From assembly GCA_035532475.1 (NCBI GenBank), contig DATKQY010000061.1, forward strand, positions 50,758 through 114,757: a stretch of 64,000 nucleotides of DNA. Reading direction: 5' to 3'. This document shows, piece after piece, positions 16,477 to 25,251 of the stretch; position 1 is the stretch's first letter; each line of letters opens with the position of its first letter. The notes beneath the pieces were generated by a model, which saw only the letters and a program-made list of their open reading frames with translations, made no database searches and was not told where the DNA came from. The translations under genes and the position numbers were made by a program. The stretch is from DATKQY01 sp035532475 (GTDB lineage Bacteria; Actinomycetota; Acidimicrobiia; Acidimicrobiales; Bog-793).

Positions 16477-17790
16477 TCACGGCCCGGGGAGGATCTCCTC
16501 CACCGAGGCGTCGAGGGAGCCGAGCCCCTCGAGGAGGTCGAGCGTCGTGTAGCGGGCGCGCAGGCGGTTGGCGAAGCGGAACGTCGCGCGAAGCGTGGCG
16601 CCGTCGAGCCCGAGGAAACCCGGCGTCGCCGGGATGCCGCTGTCGGCGAGGGCGCCCGACACCTGGTCGAAGCCGGACGCCACGCCGGCGAGGCGCGCGG
16701 CGAGCGCCCCGAGCACGGCCGGATCGCGCGGCCACGCGGGCAGACCCCTCGCGAGGATCTCCGCCTTCTCGCGCCGCACCGCCTCCAACGCGTCGAGCTG
16801 CGCTCCGAACCACCGCCGGGCCTCGGCGTCGTCCGAGCGCCCCGCAGCTCCTGCCTCCACGGGCGGACCCGCGCCCGGGACGAGGGCGGCGGCCCGGCGC
16901 TGGAGCGCCATGGCGAAGTGCGTCGCGTAGCCGACCTGCAGCCCGTGCGGGCCGTGGGGCCGCAGGCCCCGGAACGCGAGCAGGTCCCAGAAGTGCGACG
17001 CATGGTGCTCGCAGCCGCTCGCCGGCCGGGAGCTGCCCATCATCGCCATCGCGATCCCCGACTCGACCAGGCCGCGCACGAGCTCCCCGACGGCGTCGGG
17101 GCGCCCGGCGCGCACCTCTGCCGCGTGCGAGGTGCAAAAGCCGAGGGGCCCGAGCACCCTGGCCTCGACGACCGGGCAGAACACCTCGCCGAGCAGCCCG
17201 CTCGCGAGCGCCCAGTCGAAGCGGGCGCACGCCTTGCCGAGCAGGTCACCGAGGCCCCAGACGGTCATCTCGGGCGGGGCGCCCGCGACGACCCCGAGGT
17301 CGGCGAAGACGGCGAGCGGGGTGTGCGCCGCGTGGCTCACCTTCACGCCGTCGAACTGCATCGCCGCGACGTTCGAGGCGTAGCCGTCCATCGAGGCCGC
17401 GGTGGGCACCGACACGTACGGGCGCCCCTCGAGGAACGTCGCGTAGCGCGTGACGTCGTTGATCACCCCGGAGCCGACGGCGAGCACGCCGTCGGGGCCG
17501 TCGGCGCCGAGCCGCGCGCGCGCCGCCGCGACCGCCCCCTCGTCGGCGAGGAGGCCCGAGCGCTCGCGGAAGGACAGGCGCGTGACGAGGTGCCCGGCGG
17601 CGCCGAGCTCCTCGGCGAGACGGTCGCCGAGCGCCTCGGCGGTGTTGGCGTCGTCGACGAGGAGGAGGCGACGCCAGTGCTTCTGGTCCACGTAGGCGCC
17701 GAGCCGCTCCAGCGCCTCGAGGCCGACGACGACCTCCTCGACCGGGACCTCGTGGTCGAGCCCGCACGCGGGGCACGGCGACGCGCTCAC
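16477..17790 (-). CDS. araM: sn-glycerol-1-phosphate dehydrogenase-like protein (AraM)
   Basis: 437 residues, iron-type alcohol dehydrogenase/dehydroquinate-synthase superfamily. AraM enzymes reduce dihydroxyacetone phosphate to sn-glycerol-1-phosphate with NAD(P)H. Visible features are a CPACG opening, the nucleotide-binding GVLAVGSGVINDVTRY loop, VSVPTAASMDGYAS, and metal-ligand candidates in GLGDLLGK, SGCEHHASHFWDL and HGLQVGYAT. It is the last gene of the ara cluster, 63 bp after araD, the same association as in Bacillus subtilis araABDLM. The start is GTG without an obvious ribosome site. The substrate assignment rests on family and context, not on a proven residue set. Confidence 0.85.
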   Translation of the reverse strand: MSASPCPACGLDHEVPVEEVVVGLEALERLGAYVDQKHWRRLLLVDDANTAEALGDRLAEELGAAGHLVTRLSFRERSGLLADEGAVAAARARLGADGPDGVLAVGSGVINDVTRYATFLEGRPYVSVPTAASMDGYASNVAAMQFDGVKVSHAAHTPLAVFADLGVVAGAPPEMTVWGLGDLLGKACARFDWALASGLLGEVFCPVVEARVLGPLGFCTSHAAEVRAGRPDAVGELVRGLVESGIAMAMMGSSRPASGCEHHASHFWDLLAFRGLRPHGPHGLQVGYATHFAMALQRRAAALVPGAGPPVEAGAAGRSDDAEARRWFGAQLDALEAVRREKAEILARGLPAWPRDPAVLGALAARLAGVASGFDQVSGALADSGIPATPGFLGLDGATLRATFRFANRLRARYTTLDLLEGLGSLDASVEEILPGP

Positions 17791-17853
17791 GGTCGGGGGA
17801 CCATCGCCCGGGCGCCGGCGCCGGGCCCCGTCGTCCTCCTCACCCGCCGCGGG

Positions 17854-18546
17854 TCACGACGCCTGGCCGTAGTAGGCACCGGGGCCGTGCTTGCGCTGGT
17901 AGTGCTTGTCGCGCACCGACGGCGCGAGCGGCCCGGCGTCCGGCCGCAGCACCAGGGTGAGCAGCGCCATCCGGGCCACCTCCTCCAGCGTCACCGCCCG
18001 TTCGACGGCCTCGGCCGGGTCCGCCCCCCAAGCGAACGGCCCGTGGCCCGGTGCCAGCGCGCCCGGCACCTCGTCGGTCCCCCGGTCGCCGACCGCCTCG
18101 ACCAGGATCGAGCCGGTGCTGGCCTCGTACTCCCCCGCCACCTCGTCGTCCCTCAGGTGCCTGGCCACCGGCACCGGTCCGGGGCAGAGGTCGGCGTGGG
18201 TGGTGCCGAGGACCGGGATCTCGCGTTCCGCCTGCGCGAAGGCCGTCGCCCAGGTGGAGTGGGTGTGCACGACGCCGCCGAGCGCAGGGAAGGCCCGATA
18301 GAGCCGGACGTGCGTCGGCGTGTCGGTCGATGGGCGACGGTCGCCCTCGACGACCCGGCCATCGAGGTCGACGACGACAAGGTCCTCGGTGCCCATCACC
18401 TCGTAGGCGAGCCCGCTCGGCTTGATGACCACGAGGCCGCGCTCGCGGTCGATCCCGCTGACGTTGCCCCAGGTGAGCGTGACGAGCCCGTGGCGCGGCA
18501 GTGCCAGGTTGGCGGCGAGGACCTCCTCGCGCAGTCCCTCGAGCAC
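17854..18546 (-). CDS. araD: L-ribulose-5-phosphate 4-epimerase
   Basis: 230-residue class II aldolase-family epimerase converting L-ribulose-5-phosphate to D-xylulose-5-phosphate, the last step of the arabinose route into the pentose phosphate pathway. Visible motifs: LTWGNVSGID, VIKPSGLAYEVM, the metal-binding VVHTHSTWATAFAQ with both histidines, LGTTHADLCPGPVP, GHGPFAWG, and a C-terminal KHYQRKHGPGAYYGQ typical of AraD. GTG 18546 has a strong GAGGGAGG ribosome site. It starts 40 bp after araA and sits 63 bp before araM, so an araA-araD-araM transcript is likely. Confidence 0.95.
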   Translation of the reverse strand: MLEGLREEVLAANLALPRHGLVTLTWGNVSGIDRERGLVVIKPSGLAYEVMGTEDLVVVDLDGRVVEGDRRPSTDTPTHVRLYRAFPALGGVVHTHSTWATAFAQAEREIPVLGTTHADLCPGPVPVARHLRDDEVAGEYEASTGSILVEAVGDRGTDEVPGALAPGHGPFAWGADPAEAVERAVTLEEVARMALLTLVLRPDAGPLAPSVRDKHYQRKHGPGAYYGQAS

Positions 18547-18586
18547 GTCATCCTCCCTCGGTCGGCCCGACGGCGACCTTAGGCTC

Positions 18587-19987
18587 TCACAGCTCCACGA
18601 AGTCGATGTCGAGCAGCTCGGCGAGGACCCGCCACCGCTCGACGTGATCGCCGAGGTTCATGCAGAAGTGGTGGGTCCCGCCGTTGCGGAGCCATCCCGT
18701 CAGAAAGGCGCGCATGCCCGAGTCCGGCCGGTAGTGGAAGTACGGCATCTCGACGTTCGGGAGCACGGGCGTGTCGAGCACCTCGCCCCTGGCGACCGCG
18801 AGGCGGTAGCGCTCGCCGTCGAGCGGGATGAGGGTCGCGGTCGTGGCGGTGCCCGGCTCGGCCGAGAAGACCGTCGTCGGCGGGTTGCTGAGACCGCCGA
18901 TGCCGAGTGGCCGGTCGACCAGGCGGACCGGGCGGTCACGGCGGGCGATCCGCCAGTTGCCCTCGCCCATGTGGCTGATGAGCACCGAGTCGAGCTCGTA
19001 GTCCATGGCGTACATCTCGCTGAAGTGCGCGTCGCCGATCAGGGTGTGGCTCGCGTAGACGAGCGACGCCGCGTTCGTGTCACCCTCGGCGCCGTAGCCG
19101 TAGCCGTCGGCCAACAGATTCGAGGCCGCGAGCAGCGGCAGCTGCTCGAAGCGGCCGTCTCGTCCCACCGGCTCGAAGTGGACCGACAGCCCGTGGTAGC
19201 CGCCGTCCTCGAGGATCTCGCGAAGCGCGAGCTCGAAGCGGATGGCGTAGGCGTGACGTTCGGGCGGCAGGTCGGGGTCGATCTCGAACTGGGCGGCGTG
19301 GCGGGCGCGCACCTGCTCGATCCGTCCGTCTTCGACCCGACCCATGCGCGCGTGGACGTCCCCGAGGTTCTCGTTCACGACCATCGGCCCGAGCTTGCGC
19401 AGCAGCGCCGTCGGGTCGTAGAGGACGTCCTCCATGCCGTTCATCGGGTAGCCGAAGAGCGCGATCTTCGTCCGCTTCAGCCTCGTCACGGTTCTGGCGG
19501 CCCGCGCCCAGGACTCGAAGGCGGCGAGGAACTGCGCGGAGCGCCACTCCTCGGTGATCACCGAGTACGGGATGCCGGCGCGCAGCAGCGCGTTCGACTG
19601 GTCCTGCGCGCCGTGGATGCCCTGGTTGTACGTCAGGTCGTCCATCGTCCACTCGGCGGTGACGACCGGCTCGGGCTGGATGTTCGCCAGCAGCAGCGGG
19701 AGCGGGTTCTCCTGCAGCGCGCGCAGCGTTCGCATCGCCGGCCCGTAGGTGAGCATCACGATCATGATCCCGTCGAGGTCGCGCGAGTTCAGGTCCCGCA
19801 CGATCTCCTCGACGTCCTCGCGGTTGCGGGCCGGGCGCGTGAACACGACCTCGGCGACCGGTTCGAGCCGGGCGCACAGCTCCCGGGCGAACTCGGCCTG
19901 GTGCTCGGTGATGCGCGGGATCATCTCGTCGTAGAGCTCCTGCATGATCCCGAGCAGGCCGATCCGTGGGCGCTCGCTGGTCGTCAC
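18587..19987 (-). CDS. araA: L-arabinose isomerase
   Basis: 466 residues; isomerises L-arabinose to L-ribulose. I place the start at GTG 19987, where GGGAGG lies about 6 bases upstream and the conserved RPRIGLLGIMQELYDEMIPR begins. The open frame extends 77 codons further upstream but has no protein-like sequence. Expected Mn-site segments are present: GYGAEGDTNAASLVY, FSEMYAMDYELD, LISHMGEGNW and a C-terminal GGTHHFCMNLGDH. It is slightly shorter than the 490-500 residues of E. coli AraA. Flanking araB and araD support arabinose over other sugars. Confidence 0.92.
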   Translation of the reverse strand: MTTSERPRIGLLGIMQELYDEMIPRITEHQAEFARELCARLEPVAEVVFTRPARNREDVEEIVRDLNSRDLDGIMIVMLTYGPAMRTLRALQENPLPLLLANIQPEPVVTAEWTMDDLTYNQGIHGAQDQSNALLRAGIPYSVITEEWRSAQFLAAFESWARAARTVTRLKRTKIALFGYPMNGMEDVLYDPTALLRKLGPMVVNENLGDVHARMGRVEDGRIEQVRARHAAQFEIDPDLPPERHAYAIRFELALREILEDGGYHGLSVHFEPVGRDGRFEQLPLLAASNLLADGYGYGAEGDTNAASLVYASHTLIGDAHFSEMYAMDYELDSVLISHMGEGNWRIARRDRPVRLVDRPLGIGGLSNPPTTVFSAEPGTATTATLIPLDGERYRLAVARGEVLDTPVLPNVEMPYFHYRPDSGMRAFLTGWLRNGGTHHFCMNLGDHVERWRVLAELLDIDFVEL

Positions 19988-20288
19988 TGTTGCCTCCCTG
20001 TCTCCGGGGCTGTCCCCGACCGTCCTCCGAGGCGCGCCGTGCGCCAGCGCTGACAGGCCCGCTGACGGGCCGGCCGCTGCGGCCCTCGGCCCCACCGCGT
20101 CGGCGACCCGGGGGGCGCGCCCGGAGCATGTCCGACGCGCGATGCCGGCTGCCCAGGCGGAGGACCCGGAGTGCGGCCGAGGTGGCGCCCGCCACGACGG
20201 ACCTCGTCCGGCACGCATCTCGACCCGGCGCGGGCCGGGGTGCGCATCAACCGCCGAGGGTTGCCGTGAGGCCTGAAGACCTCCGAAA

Positions 20289-20300
20289 TGCTACCGCTCG
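20289..20300. promoter_or_regulatory. Weak LacI-type operator candidate upstream of araA
   Basis: TGCTACCGCTCG matches nine of twelve positions of the operator core at 20757. On the minus strand it contains TAGCAT, a TAnnnT -10 type hexamer, about 300 bases before the araA start. Repressor binding here would cover the promoter. The call rests on similarity by eye only. Confidence 0.3.
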
Positions 20301-20756
20301 TCGCTCGCCTCCGGGGTTTCGAGCACCTTCGTCGAACACGTCCGGCTCCCGCCGGGACCAGCGCGTGACTCCTCGCGGCGACCGCTCGTCGGCCGGTGGC
20401 CGCGCGCGCCGACCTAGCGGGGATCCAAGCCGCCGACCGTCGTGTCCGTCGTCACCGCGTGCCTGAGCGCGTCGCGGACCCGAGCGGGGCCCGCCGAGGA
20501 GCGGCCGACGGCGTGGGGCACCACCTGGCGGCCACCGGTGCTCGTGGATCTCGCGGGGCGACGCTGGCGTGACGCCCCCGCGGACCCCGTTGCACCCTCT
20601 GGTGAACGCCATCGGCAACCCCACGCCGCCTCCGCGAACCGGCCGCCGGCGGCGGCAGACCCGCTCCGCACACCGGGCTCGAGCCAGGTCCCCCCGAGCC
20701 GAACGCCGGCTCCGGGGCGCCCGCCCGACGTCGGGAGCGCAGCGGTCAGATCATTT

Positions 20757-20770
20757 TGTGAGCGCTAACA
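20757..20770. promoter_or_regulatory. LacI-family operator
   Basis: TGTGAGCGCTAACA is a near-perfect palindrome (one mismatch between half sites) with the central CG pair typical of LacI/GalR operators. It lies just after the end of the LacI-type gene, about 770 bp upstream of araA. The regulator's recognition helix (SHQTVSRVLNG) is the kind that reads such sites. It may act on an araA promoter firing across the long leader. Confidence 0.7.
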
Positions 20771-20829
20771 GTGACGAATCTACGGGCGCCGGTGAAGGCG
20801 TGTCAAGGCTCGTCCGCGCCCGGCGCGCC

Positions 20830-21819
20830 TCAGCGGGGGGCCGGGGCCGCCGTGCTCTGGCGCACGACGAGCTCGGGGGGGATGACGACCCGCTCGACGC
20901 TGCGGGAGCCGGAGTCCAGCCGCTCGAGCAGGAAGCCGAGGCAGCGTCGCCCGACCTCGTCGAAGTCCTGTCGAACGGTCGTCAAGGGGGGCGTGAAGAA
21001 CTCGGACTCGGCGATGTCGTCGAAGCCCACGACGCTCACGTCCTCGGGCACGCGCCGGCCCCGCTCGCGCAGCGCGCGCAGCAGCCCGAGCGCCATGTGG
21101 TCGTTGGCGGCGAACACGGCGGTCGCTTCCGGGATGCGGGCCAGCGTGGCCCCCGCGTCGAAGCCCGAGCGTGCCGTCCAGTCCCCTGCGAGCGGCGACG
21201 GCACCTCCGCGCCCGCATCCTCGAGCGCGAGGCGCCAGCCGGCGACGCGCTCGCGTGCCTCCAACCATTCCGTCGGTCCCGCGACGTGAAAGACCGTGCG
21301 GTGACCGAGGGAGAGCAGGTGCTCGGTCGCCGCGCGCGCTCCGCCGCGCTGGTCGACCGTGACGACACCGAGGTCGGTCTCCGGGTCGCCCTCGACCACG
21401 ACGACCGGCAGGTCGGTCGGCAGGTCCGCGAGGGCGGCCTTTGCCGAGGTGAGCGGGGCGATGACGATCACACCCTCGACCGACTGCTCGGCGAGTCGCG
21501 CGATCGCCTCCTGCACGGGCAGACGGTCGATCGAGCGCAGGCTGACGACGCTCACGAAGTACCCGGTCTCGCGCGCCGCGCGCTCGATGCCGTAGAGCGT
21601 GGCCACGGGGCCGAACAGCGTGGTGTCGAGCGTGACGAGTCCGAGCGTCCGGGAGCGTCCGGTGACGAGGGCACGCGCCGCGAGGTTCGGGCGGTAGCCG
21701 AGCTGGTCGATCGCGGCGAGCACGCGGACCCGCGTCGTCGGCCGGACGCTCGGGTGGCCGTTCAGCACACGCGAGACGGTCTGGTGCGAGACGCCGGCGA
21801 GCTTGGCGACGTCGGTCAT
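20830..21819 (-). CDS. LacI-family transcriptional regulator of the ara cluster
   Basis: 329 residues. The N-terminal HTH is MTDVAKLAGVSHQTVSRVLN, followed by the hinge region (GYRPNLAARALVTGRS) and a periplasmic-binding-protein-like effector domain with VFAANDHMALGLLRAL and VSVVGFDDI. I chose ATG 21819, which begins the HTH directly; the in-frame extension to 21912 is low-complexity. It is encoded between araB and araA on the same strand, so it is the obvious candidate to bind the operators in this region in response to arabinose. LacI-type AraR regulators are known in other actinobacteria. The sugar effector is inferred. Confidence 0.92.
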   Translation of the reverse strand: MTDVAKLAGVSHQTVSRVLNGHPSVRPTTRVRVLAAIDQLGYRPNLAARALVTGRSRTLGLVTLDTTLFGPVATLYGIERAARETGYFVSVVSLRSIDRLPVQEAIARLAEQSVEGVIVIAPLTSAKAALADLPTDLPVVVVEGDPETDLGVVTVDQRGGARAATEHLLSLGHRTVFHVAGPTEWLEARERVAGWRLALEDAGAEVPSPLAGDWTARSGFDAGATLARIPEATAVFAANDHMALGLLRALRERGRRVPEDVSVVGFDDIAESEFFTPPLTTVRQDFDEVGRRCLGFLLERLDSGSRSVERVVIPPELVVRQSTAAPAPR

Positions 21820-22096
21820 CGCCGGCGACCGCTGCGCTCGCTGCGCGGCCGGGCTCCGAGGCTCGGGTCGCTGGCCAGCGACCACGGGCGTCACCTGGTC
21901 GCGCGGGCGCACGACGCCTCGGCGCGCTCTGGCCGTGGCGCAGGCCCCCCGCCGGCTGCCGACCGAGCCGGCGAAGCGTGGCGCCGGTCGGAGTGCGGTA
22001 GGAGCGCGACCGGTCGAGCCGGCCCCGGGCGCCGGTCGGCGGCAGCCGTCTCGGGGGGTCCGGGGCGGCGGGCGGCTCGGCGCGGCGCGGGCACGC

Positions 22097-23785
22097 TCAG
22101 GTCGCGCCGCTCAGGCCGGCGCCGCGCCGGAGCTGCTTCAGGTCATGGAGCACATCGACCCGATCACGGCCGAGCAGGTCGTGCAGGCTCCGGTAGATGC
22201 CGTAGGCGGGGGCGAGCGCCGCCGAGGTGGCAGGGTCGGGACGGTAGTGGCTCGAGGCGCTCGGTCGGAGCGCCGCCACCGCGCTCGACAGATCGTCGAA
22301 GCCCCCGGCCGCGCCGCCCGCGGCGACGGCGCCGAAGAGCGCGGCCCCGCGCGCCGGGATCTGGGTCGCGTCGGGGATGCTCACCTCGAGGCCCGTGGCA
22401 TCGGCGATGAGCTGCATGAGCAGGGGGCTCTTCTCGGCGATGCCACCGCAGGCCACGATCTCGCCGAGCGCGAGCCCGTGCTCGGTGAAGTTGTCGACGA
22501 TGCGGCGGGTTCCGAACGCGACCGCCTCGAACATCGCTCGGTAGATCTGCTCGCGCGTGGTCGACAGGCTGAGCCCCGCCAGGACGCCGGAGAGGTCGGC
22601 GTCCGCGAGGACCGAGCGGTTCCCGTTCCACCAGTCGAGGGCGACGAGGCCGGAGGCACCCGGGGGCACGGTGGCCGCTGCGGCCTCGAGCTCCTCGAAG
22701 CGGCGCTGGCGCTGCCCGGGCGCCTCGCCCGGCGCGATGAGCCGGTCCACGTACCAAGCGAACATGTCGCCAACCGCCGGTTGGCCGGCCTCGTAGCCGA
22801 ACAGACCCGCCAGGATCCCGTCCTCGACGACGCCGGTGATGCCAGGCATCCTGACCTCGTCCGGATCGACGACCATGTCGCAGATCGAGGTCCCGATGAC
22901 CATGACGAACACGCCGGGCCGTTCGACCCCGGCGCCCGGCACCGACACGAACGAGTCCACGTTGCCCACCGCGACGGCGACGCCGGGGTGCAGGCCGAGG
23001 TCGGCGGCGAGCGCCGGCACGAGCGTGCCGGCACGCGTCCCCGGCGCGGCGAAGCCCGTGCCGAGCTTCGCCGCCGGGTCGGCGAAGCCCGGGAACGCCG
23101 CGTCGAAGTACGCTGATGATGGCAGGCCCTCCCTCGCCGACCAGAACGCCTTGTATCCCGCCGGGCAGGCCGCGCGGACCTGAGCGCCGCACAGCTGCCA
23201 GACGATCCAGTCGGTCGCCTCGATGAAGGCGCTCGCCGCGTCGTAGACCTCGCGGTCCTCCTCCCAGAGCTGGATGAGCTTCGGGAAGTACCACTCCGAA
23301 GAGATCCGTCCGCCGTAGCGGGCGAGGAAGGGCTCCCCCCGCTCGAGCGCCACCTCGTTCAGCCGGTCCGCATGTCGCTGCGCGGCGTGGTGCTTCCACA
23401 GCTTCGTCCACGCGTGCGGGCGGCGGCGCCACTGCTCGAGCATCGAGAGCGGGGTCCCGTCCGCCGTCGTCGGGAGCACGGTGCAGGAGGTGAAGTCGAC
23501 GCCGATCCCGACGACCGCCGCCCCCGAGACGCCCGCCTGGGCGAGGGCCGCTGGGACGCCGCGCCGCAGCACCTCCAGATAGTCCGAGGGGTCCTGCAGC
23601 GCCCAGTCGGTCGCCAGCCGCTCACCGGTCTCGAGCTCGGCCTCGATGACGCCGTGCGGGTAGCGGACCTCGCTCGTGGCGAGCTCGGCGCCCGACGCGA
23701 GGTCGAGGACGAGCACCCGGCCGGACTCGGTGCCGAAGTCCACGCCGAGCGCGAGCCGCTCCGCCGCTCGAAGGTCCCCCGCCAT
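22097..23785 (-). CDS. araB: Ribulokinase
   Basis: 562-residue FGGY-family kinase phosphorylating L-ribulose. It begins LALGVDFGTESGRVLVLDLA (phosphate-1 loop). GIGVDFTSCTVLP, WKHHAAQ, SSEWYFPK and GNVDSFVSVPGAG are AraB-type segments, and IGTSICDMVV plus ACGGIAEKSPLLMQ give the C-terminal ATP-binding part. It lies 75 bp after cysS on the same strand, but a good promoter is present in that gap. The lacI-type gene follows after 277 bp. Confidence 0.95.
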   Translation of the reverse strand: MAGDLRAAERLALGVDFGTESGRVLVLDLASGAELATSEVRYPHGVIEAELETGERLATDWALQDPSDYLEVLRRGVPAALAQAGVSGAAVVGIGVDFTSCTVLPTTADGTPLSMLEQWRRRPHAWTKLWKHHAAQRHADRLNEVALERGEPFLARYGGRISSEWYFPKLIQLWEEDREVYDAASAFIEATDWIVWQLCGAQVRAACPAGYKAFWSAREGLPSSAYFDAAFPGFADPAAKLGTGFAAPGTRAGTLVPALAADLGLHPGVAVAVGNVDSFVSVPGAGVERPGVFVMVIGTSICDMVVDPDEVRMPGITGVVEDGILAGLFGYEAGQPAVGDMFAWYVDRLIAPGEAPGQRQRRFEELEAAAATVPPGASGLVALDWWNGNRSVLADADLSGVLAGLSLSTTREQIYRAMFEAVAFGTRRIVDNFTEHGLALGEIVACGGIAEKSPLLMQLIADATGLEVSIPDATQIPARGAALFGAVAAGGAAGGFDDLSSAVAALRPSASSHYRPDPATSAALAPAYGIYRSLHDLLGRDRVDVLHDLKQLRRGAGLSGAT

Positions 23786-23822
23786 GCGGCGTCACGCTAG
23801 GAGTGGTGCCGCGGCACGTCAA
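23786..23822 (-). promoter_or_regulatory. araB promoter with embedded palindrome
   Basis: On the minus strand TTGACG (23822-23817), a 17-bp spacer and TAGCGT (23799-23794) form a good vegetative promoter. The -10 ends 8 bases before the ATG, predicting a leaderless or nearly leaderless mRNA; no ribosome site is present. The spacer contains GTGCCGCGGCAC (23806-23817), a perfect 12-bp palindrome and plausible repressor site, though it differs from the TGTGAGCGCTAACA operator. Confidence 0.6.
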
Positions 23823-23860
23823 CACGCCCGCGCCGTCCACCGGCGGCGGCCGAGGTGGCC

Positions 23861-25231
23861 TCAGCGGTGGACGCGCGTCCCCTCCCGGGTGTCCTCCACC
23901 TTCCAGCCGAGCGCCTCGATCTCGTCGCGCAGCGCATCGGCCGCCGCGAAATCCCGGGCGTCACGGGCGGCGTCGCGACGCGCCATGAGCTCGCCCACCC
24001 GGGCGTCGGGTCCCACCTCGCCGCCGCGCGGATGGAGGCCGAGCACGGCGAAGCACGCCAGCGCGGCGTGCGCGAGCGGGATTCCGGCGGCCGCGTCTCC
24101 CGCGTCGAGGAGGGCGTTCGCGCGCCGGACGCCCTCGAAGAGCGCGGCGACCGCCCGGGTCGTGTCGAGGTCGTCGTCCATCCGCTGCTCGAAGAGCCTG
24201 ACGAGCGCGTCCGCCTCGGCTGAGCCCGGCGCGTCCGGGGCGGGGCGATCGGCACCCGCCATCCGCAGGTCCAGCGAGTCGATGCGGCCGACGGCGCTGG
24301 CCGCGCCCTGGAGGAGGTCACCCGTGATCTCGAGGGGCGAGCGGTAGCCGGACTGGACGACGAGGAGCCGGTAGGCGCGGGGGTCGTTCTCGGCGAGCAG
24401 GTCTGCGAGCGTCGTGAAGTTCCCGAGCGACTTCGACATCTTCTCGCCGCCGACGGTCACGAGCCCGTTGTGCACCCAGTGCCGGGCGAAGCCGCGACCG
24501 AGCGCGACGGCCTGGGCCCGCTCGTTCTCGTGGTGGGGGAACATGAGGTCCTGCCCGCCCCCGTGGAGGTCGAAGTCCTCGCCGAGCAGGGCGAGCGCCA
24601 TCACGACGCACTCGGTGTGCCAGCCCGGCCTGCCGTCGCCGTAGGGCGAGGGCCACGTGGGCTCGCCTGGCTTCGCCTTCTTCCAGAGCGCGAAGTCGAG
24701 CGGCGAGCGCTTCTCCTCGTTCAGCGCGACACGCGCCCCGGCCCTGAGCGAGCCGAGGTCCTGGTGCGCGAGGAGGCCGTAGCCGGGGACGCGCTCCACC
24801 TCGAGGTAGACGCCGTCCGAGGTCTCATAGGCGGCGCCGGCCCGCACGAGGTCGTCGACGAGCTCCACCATCTCGGGGATGTACGCGGTGGCGTGGGGGT
24901 CGTCGTCGGGCCGCTCGACGCCCATCCGGTCGAGCGCCGACCACCATTGGCCCTCCCACTCCGTCGCCACGTCACGCCAGTCCCGCCGCTCGGCCCGGGC
25001 CCGGTCGAGGATCTTGTCGTCGAGGTCGGTGACGTTCGAGACGAAGTGGACCCGAAGCCCGCGGTAGCGCAGGTACCGTCGGAGCACGTCGTAGACGAGT
25101 GCGAACCGCCCGTGCCCGGCGTGCGGCGGGCCGTACACGGTCGAGCCGCAGACGTACAGCCCGACGTGGCCCGGGTCCCTCGTGACGAGCTCGTCGACGC
25201 GCCCGGTCGCAGTGTCGTGCAGCCGGAGCAC
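23861..25231 (-). CDS. cysS: Cysteinyl-tRNA synthetase
   Basis: 456-residue class I aminoacyl-tRNA synthetase charging tRNA-Cys. The zinc-ligand Cys28 is in YVCGSTVYG, the HIGH signature is HAGH (37-40), further zinc ligands are in GWHTEC and MFPHHENE, and KMSKS lies near residue 264. The C-terminal DALR-type helical domain is complete. The mycothiol ligase MshC is a shorter relative; the full anticodon-binding C-terminus argues for CysS. The GTG start is only 20 bp from divergent valS and appears leaderless. Confidence 0.94.
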   Translation of the reverse strand: MLRLHDTATGRVDELVTRDPGHVGLYVCGSTVYGPPHAGHGRFALVYDVLRRYLRYRGLRVHFVSNVTDLDDKILDRARAERRDWRDVATEWEGQWWSALDRMGVERPDDDPHATAYIPEMVELVDDLVRAGAAYETSDGVYLEVERVPGYGLLAHQDLGSLRAGARVALNEEKRSPLDFALWKKAKPGEPTWPSPYGDGRPGWHTECVVMALALLGEDFDLHGGGQDLMFPHHENERAQAVALGRGFARHWVHNGLVTVGGEKMSKSLGNFTTLADLLAENDPRAYRLLVVQSGYRSPLEITGDLLQGAASAVGRIDSLDLRMAGADRPAPDAPGSAEADALVRLFEQRMDDDLDTTRAVAALFEGVRRANALLDAGDAAAGIPLAHAALACFAVLGLHPRGGEVGPDARVGELMARRDAARDARDFAAADALRDEIEALGWKVEDTREGTRVHR

Positions 25232-25251
25232 GCTAGTACCGTAGTCGGCCT
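25232..25251. promoter_or_regulatory. Shared divergent promoter cysS/valS
   Basis: Only 20 bp separate the two start codons. The 7-bp core TACCGTA (25237-25243) reads TACCGT on the plus strand and TACGGT on the minus strand, both TAnnnT -10 boxes. The minus-strand box ends 6 bases from the cysS GTG and the plus-strand box 9 bases from the valS ATG. No ribosome site fits on either side, so both mRNAs are probably leaderless or nearly so. Confidence 0.5.

Larger units (their letters stand above)
19988..20829. other. 842-bp non-coding stretch upstream of araA
   Basis: No convincing gene is seen on either strand: the open frames here are arginine/proline-rich and lack recognisable motifs. The stretch separates the LacI-type regulator gene from araA on the same strand. 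It contains two LacI-type operator candidates (20289-20300 and 20757-20770), so it probably holds the araA promoter(s) and a long leader of about 300 to 760 bases. No transporter remnant was recognised. Confidence 0.6.
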
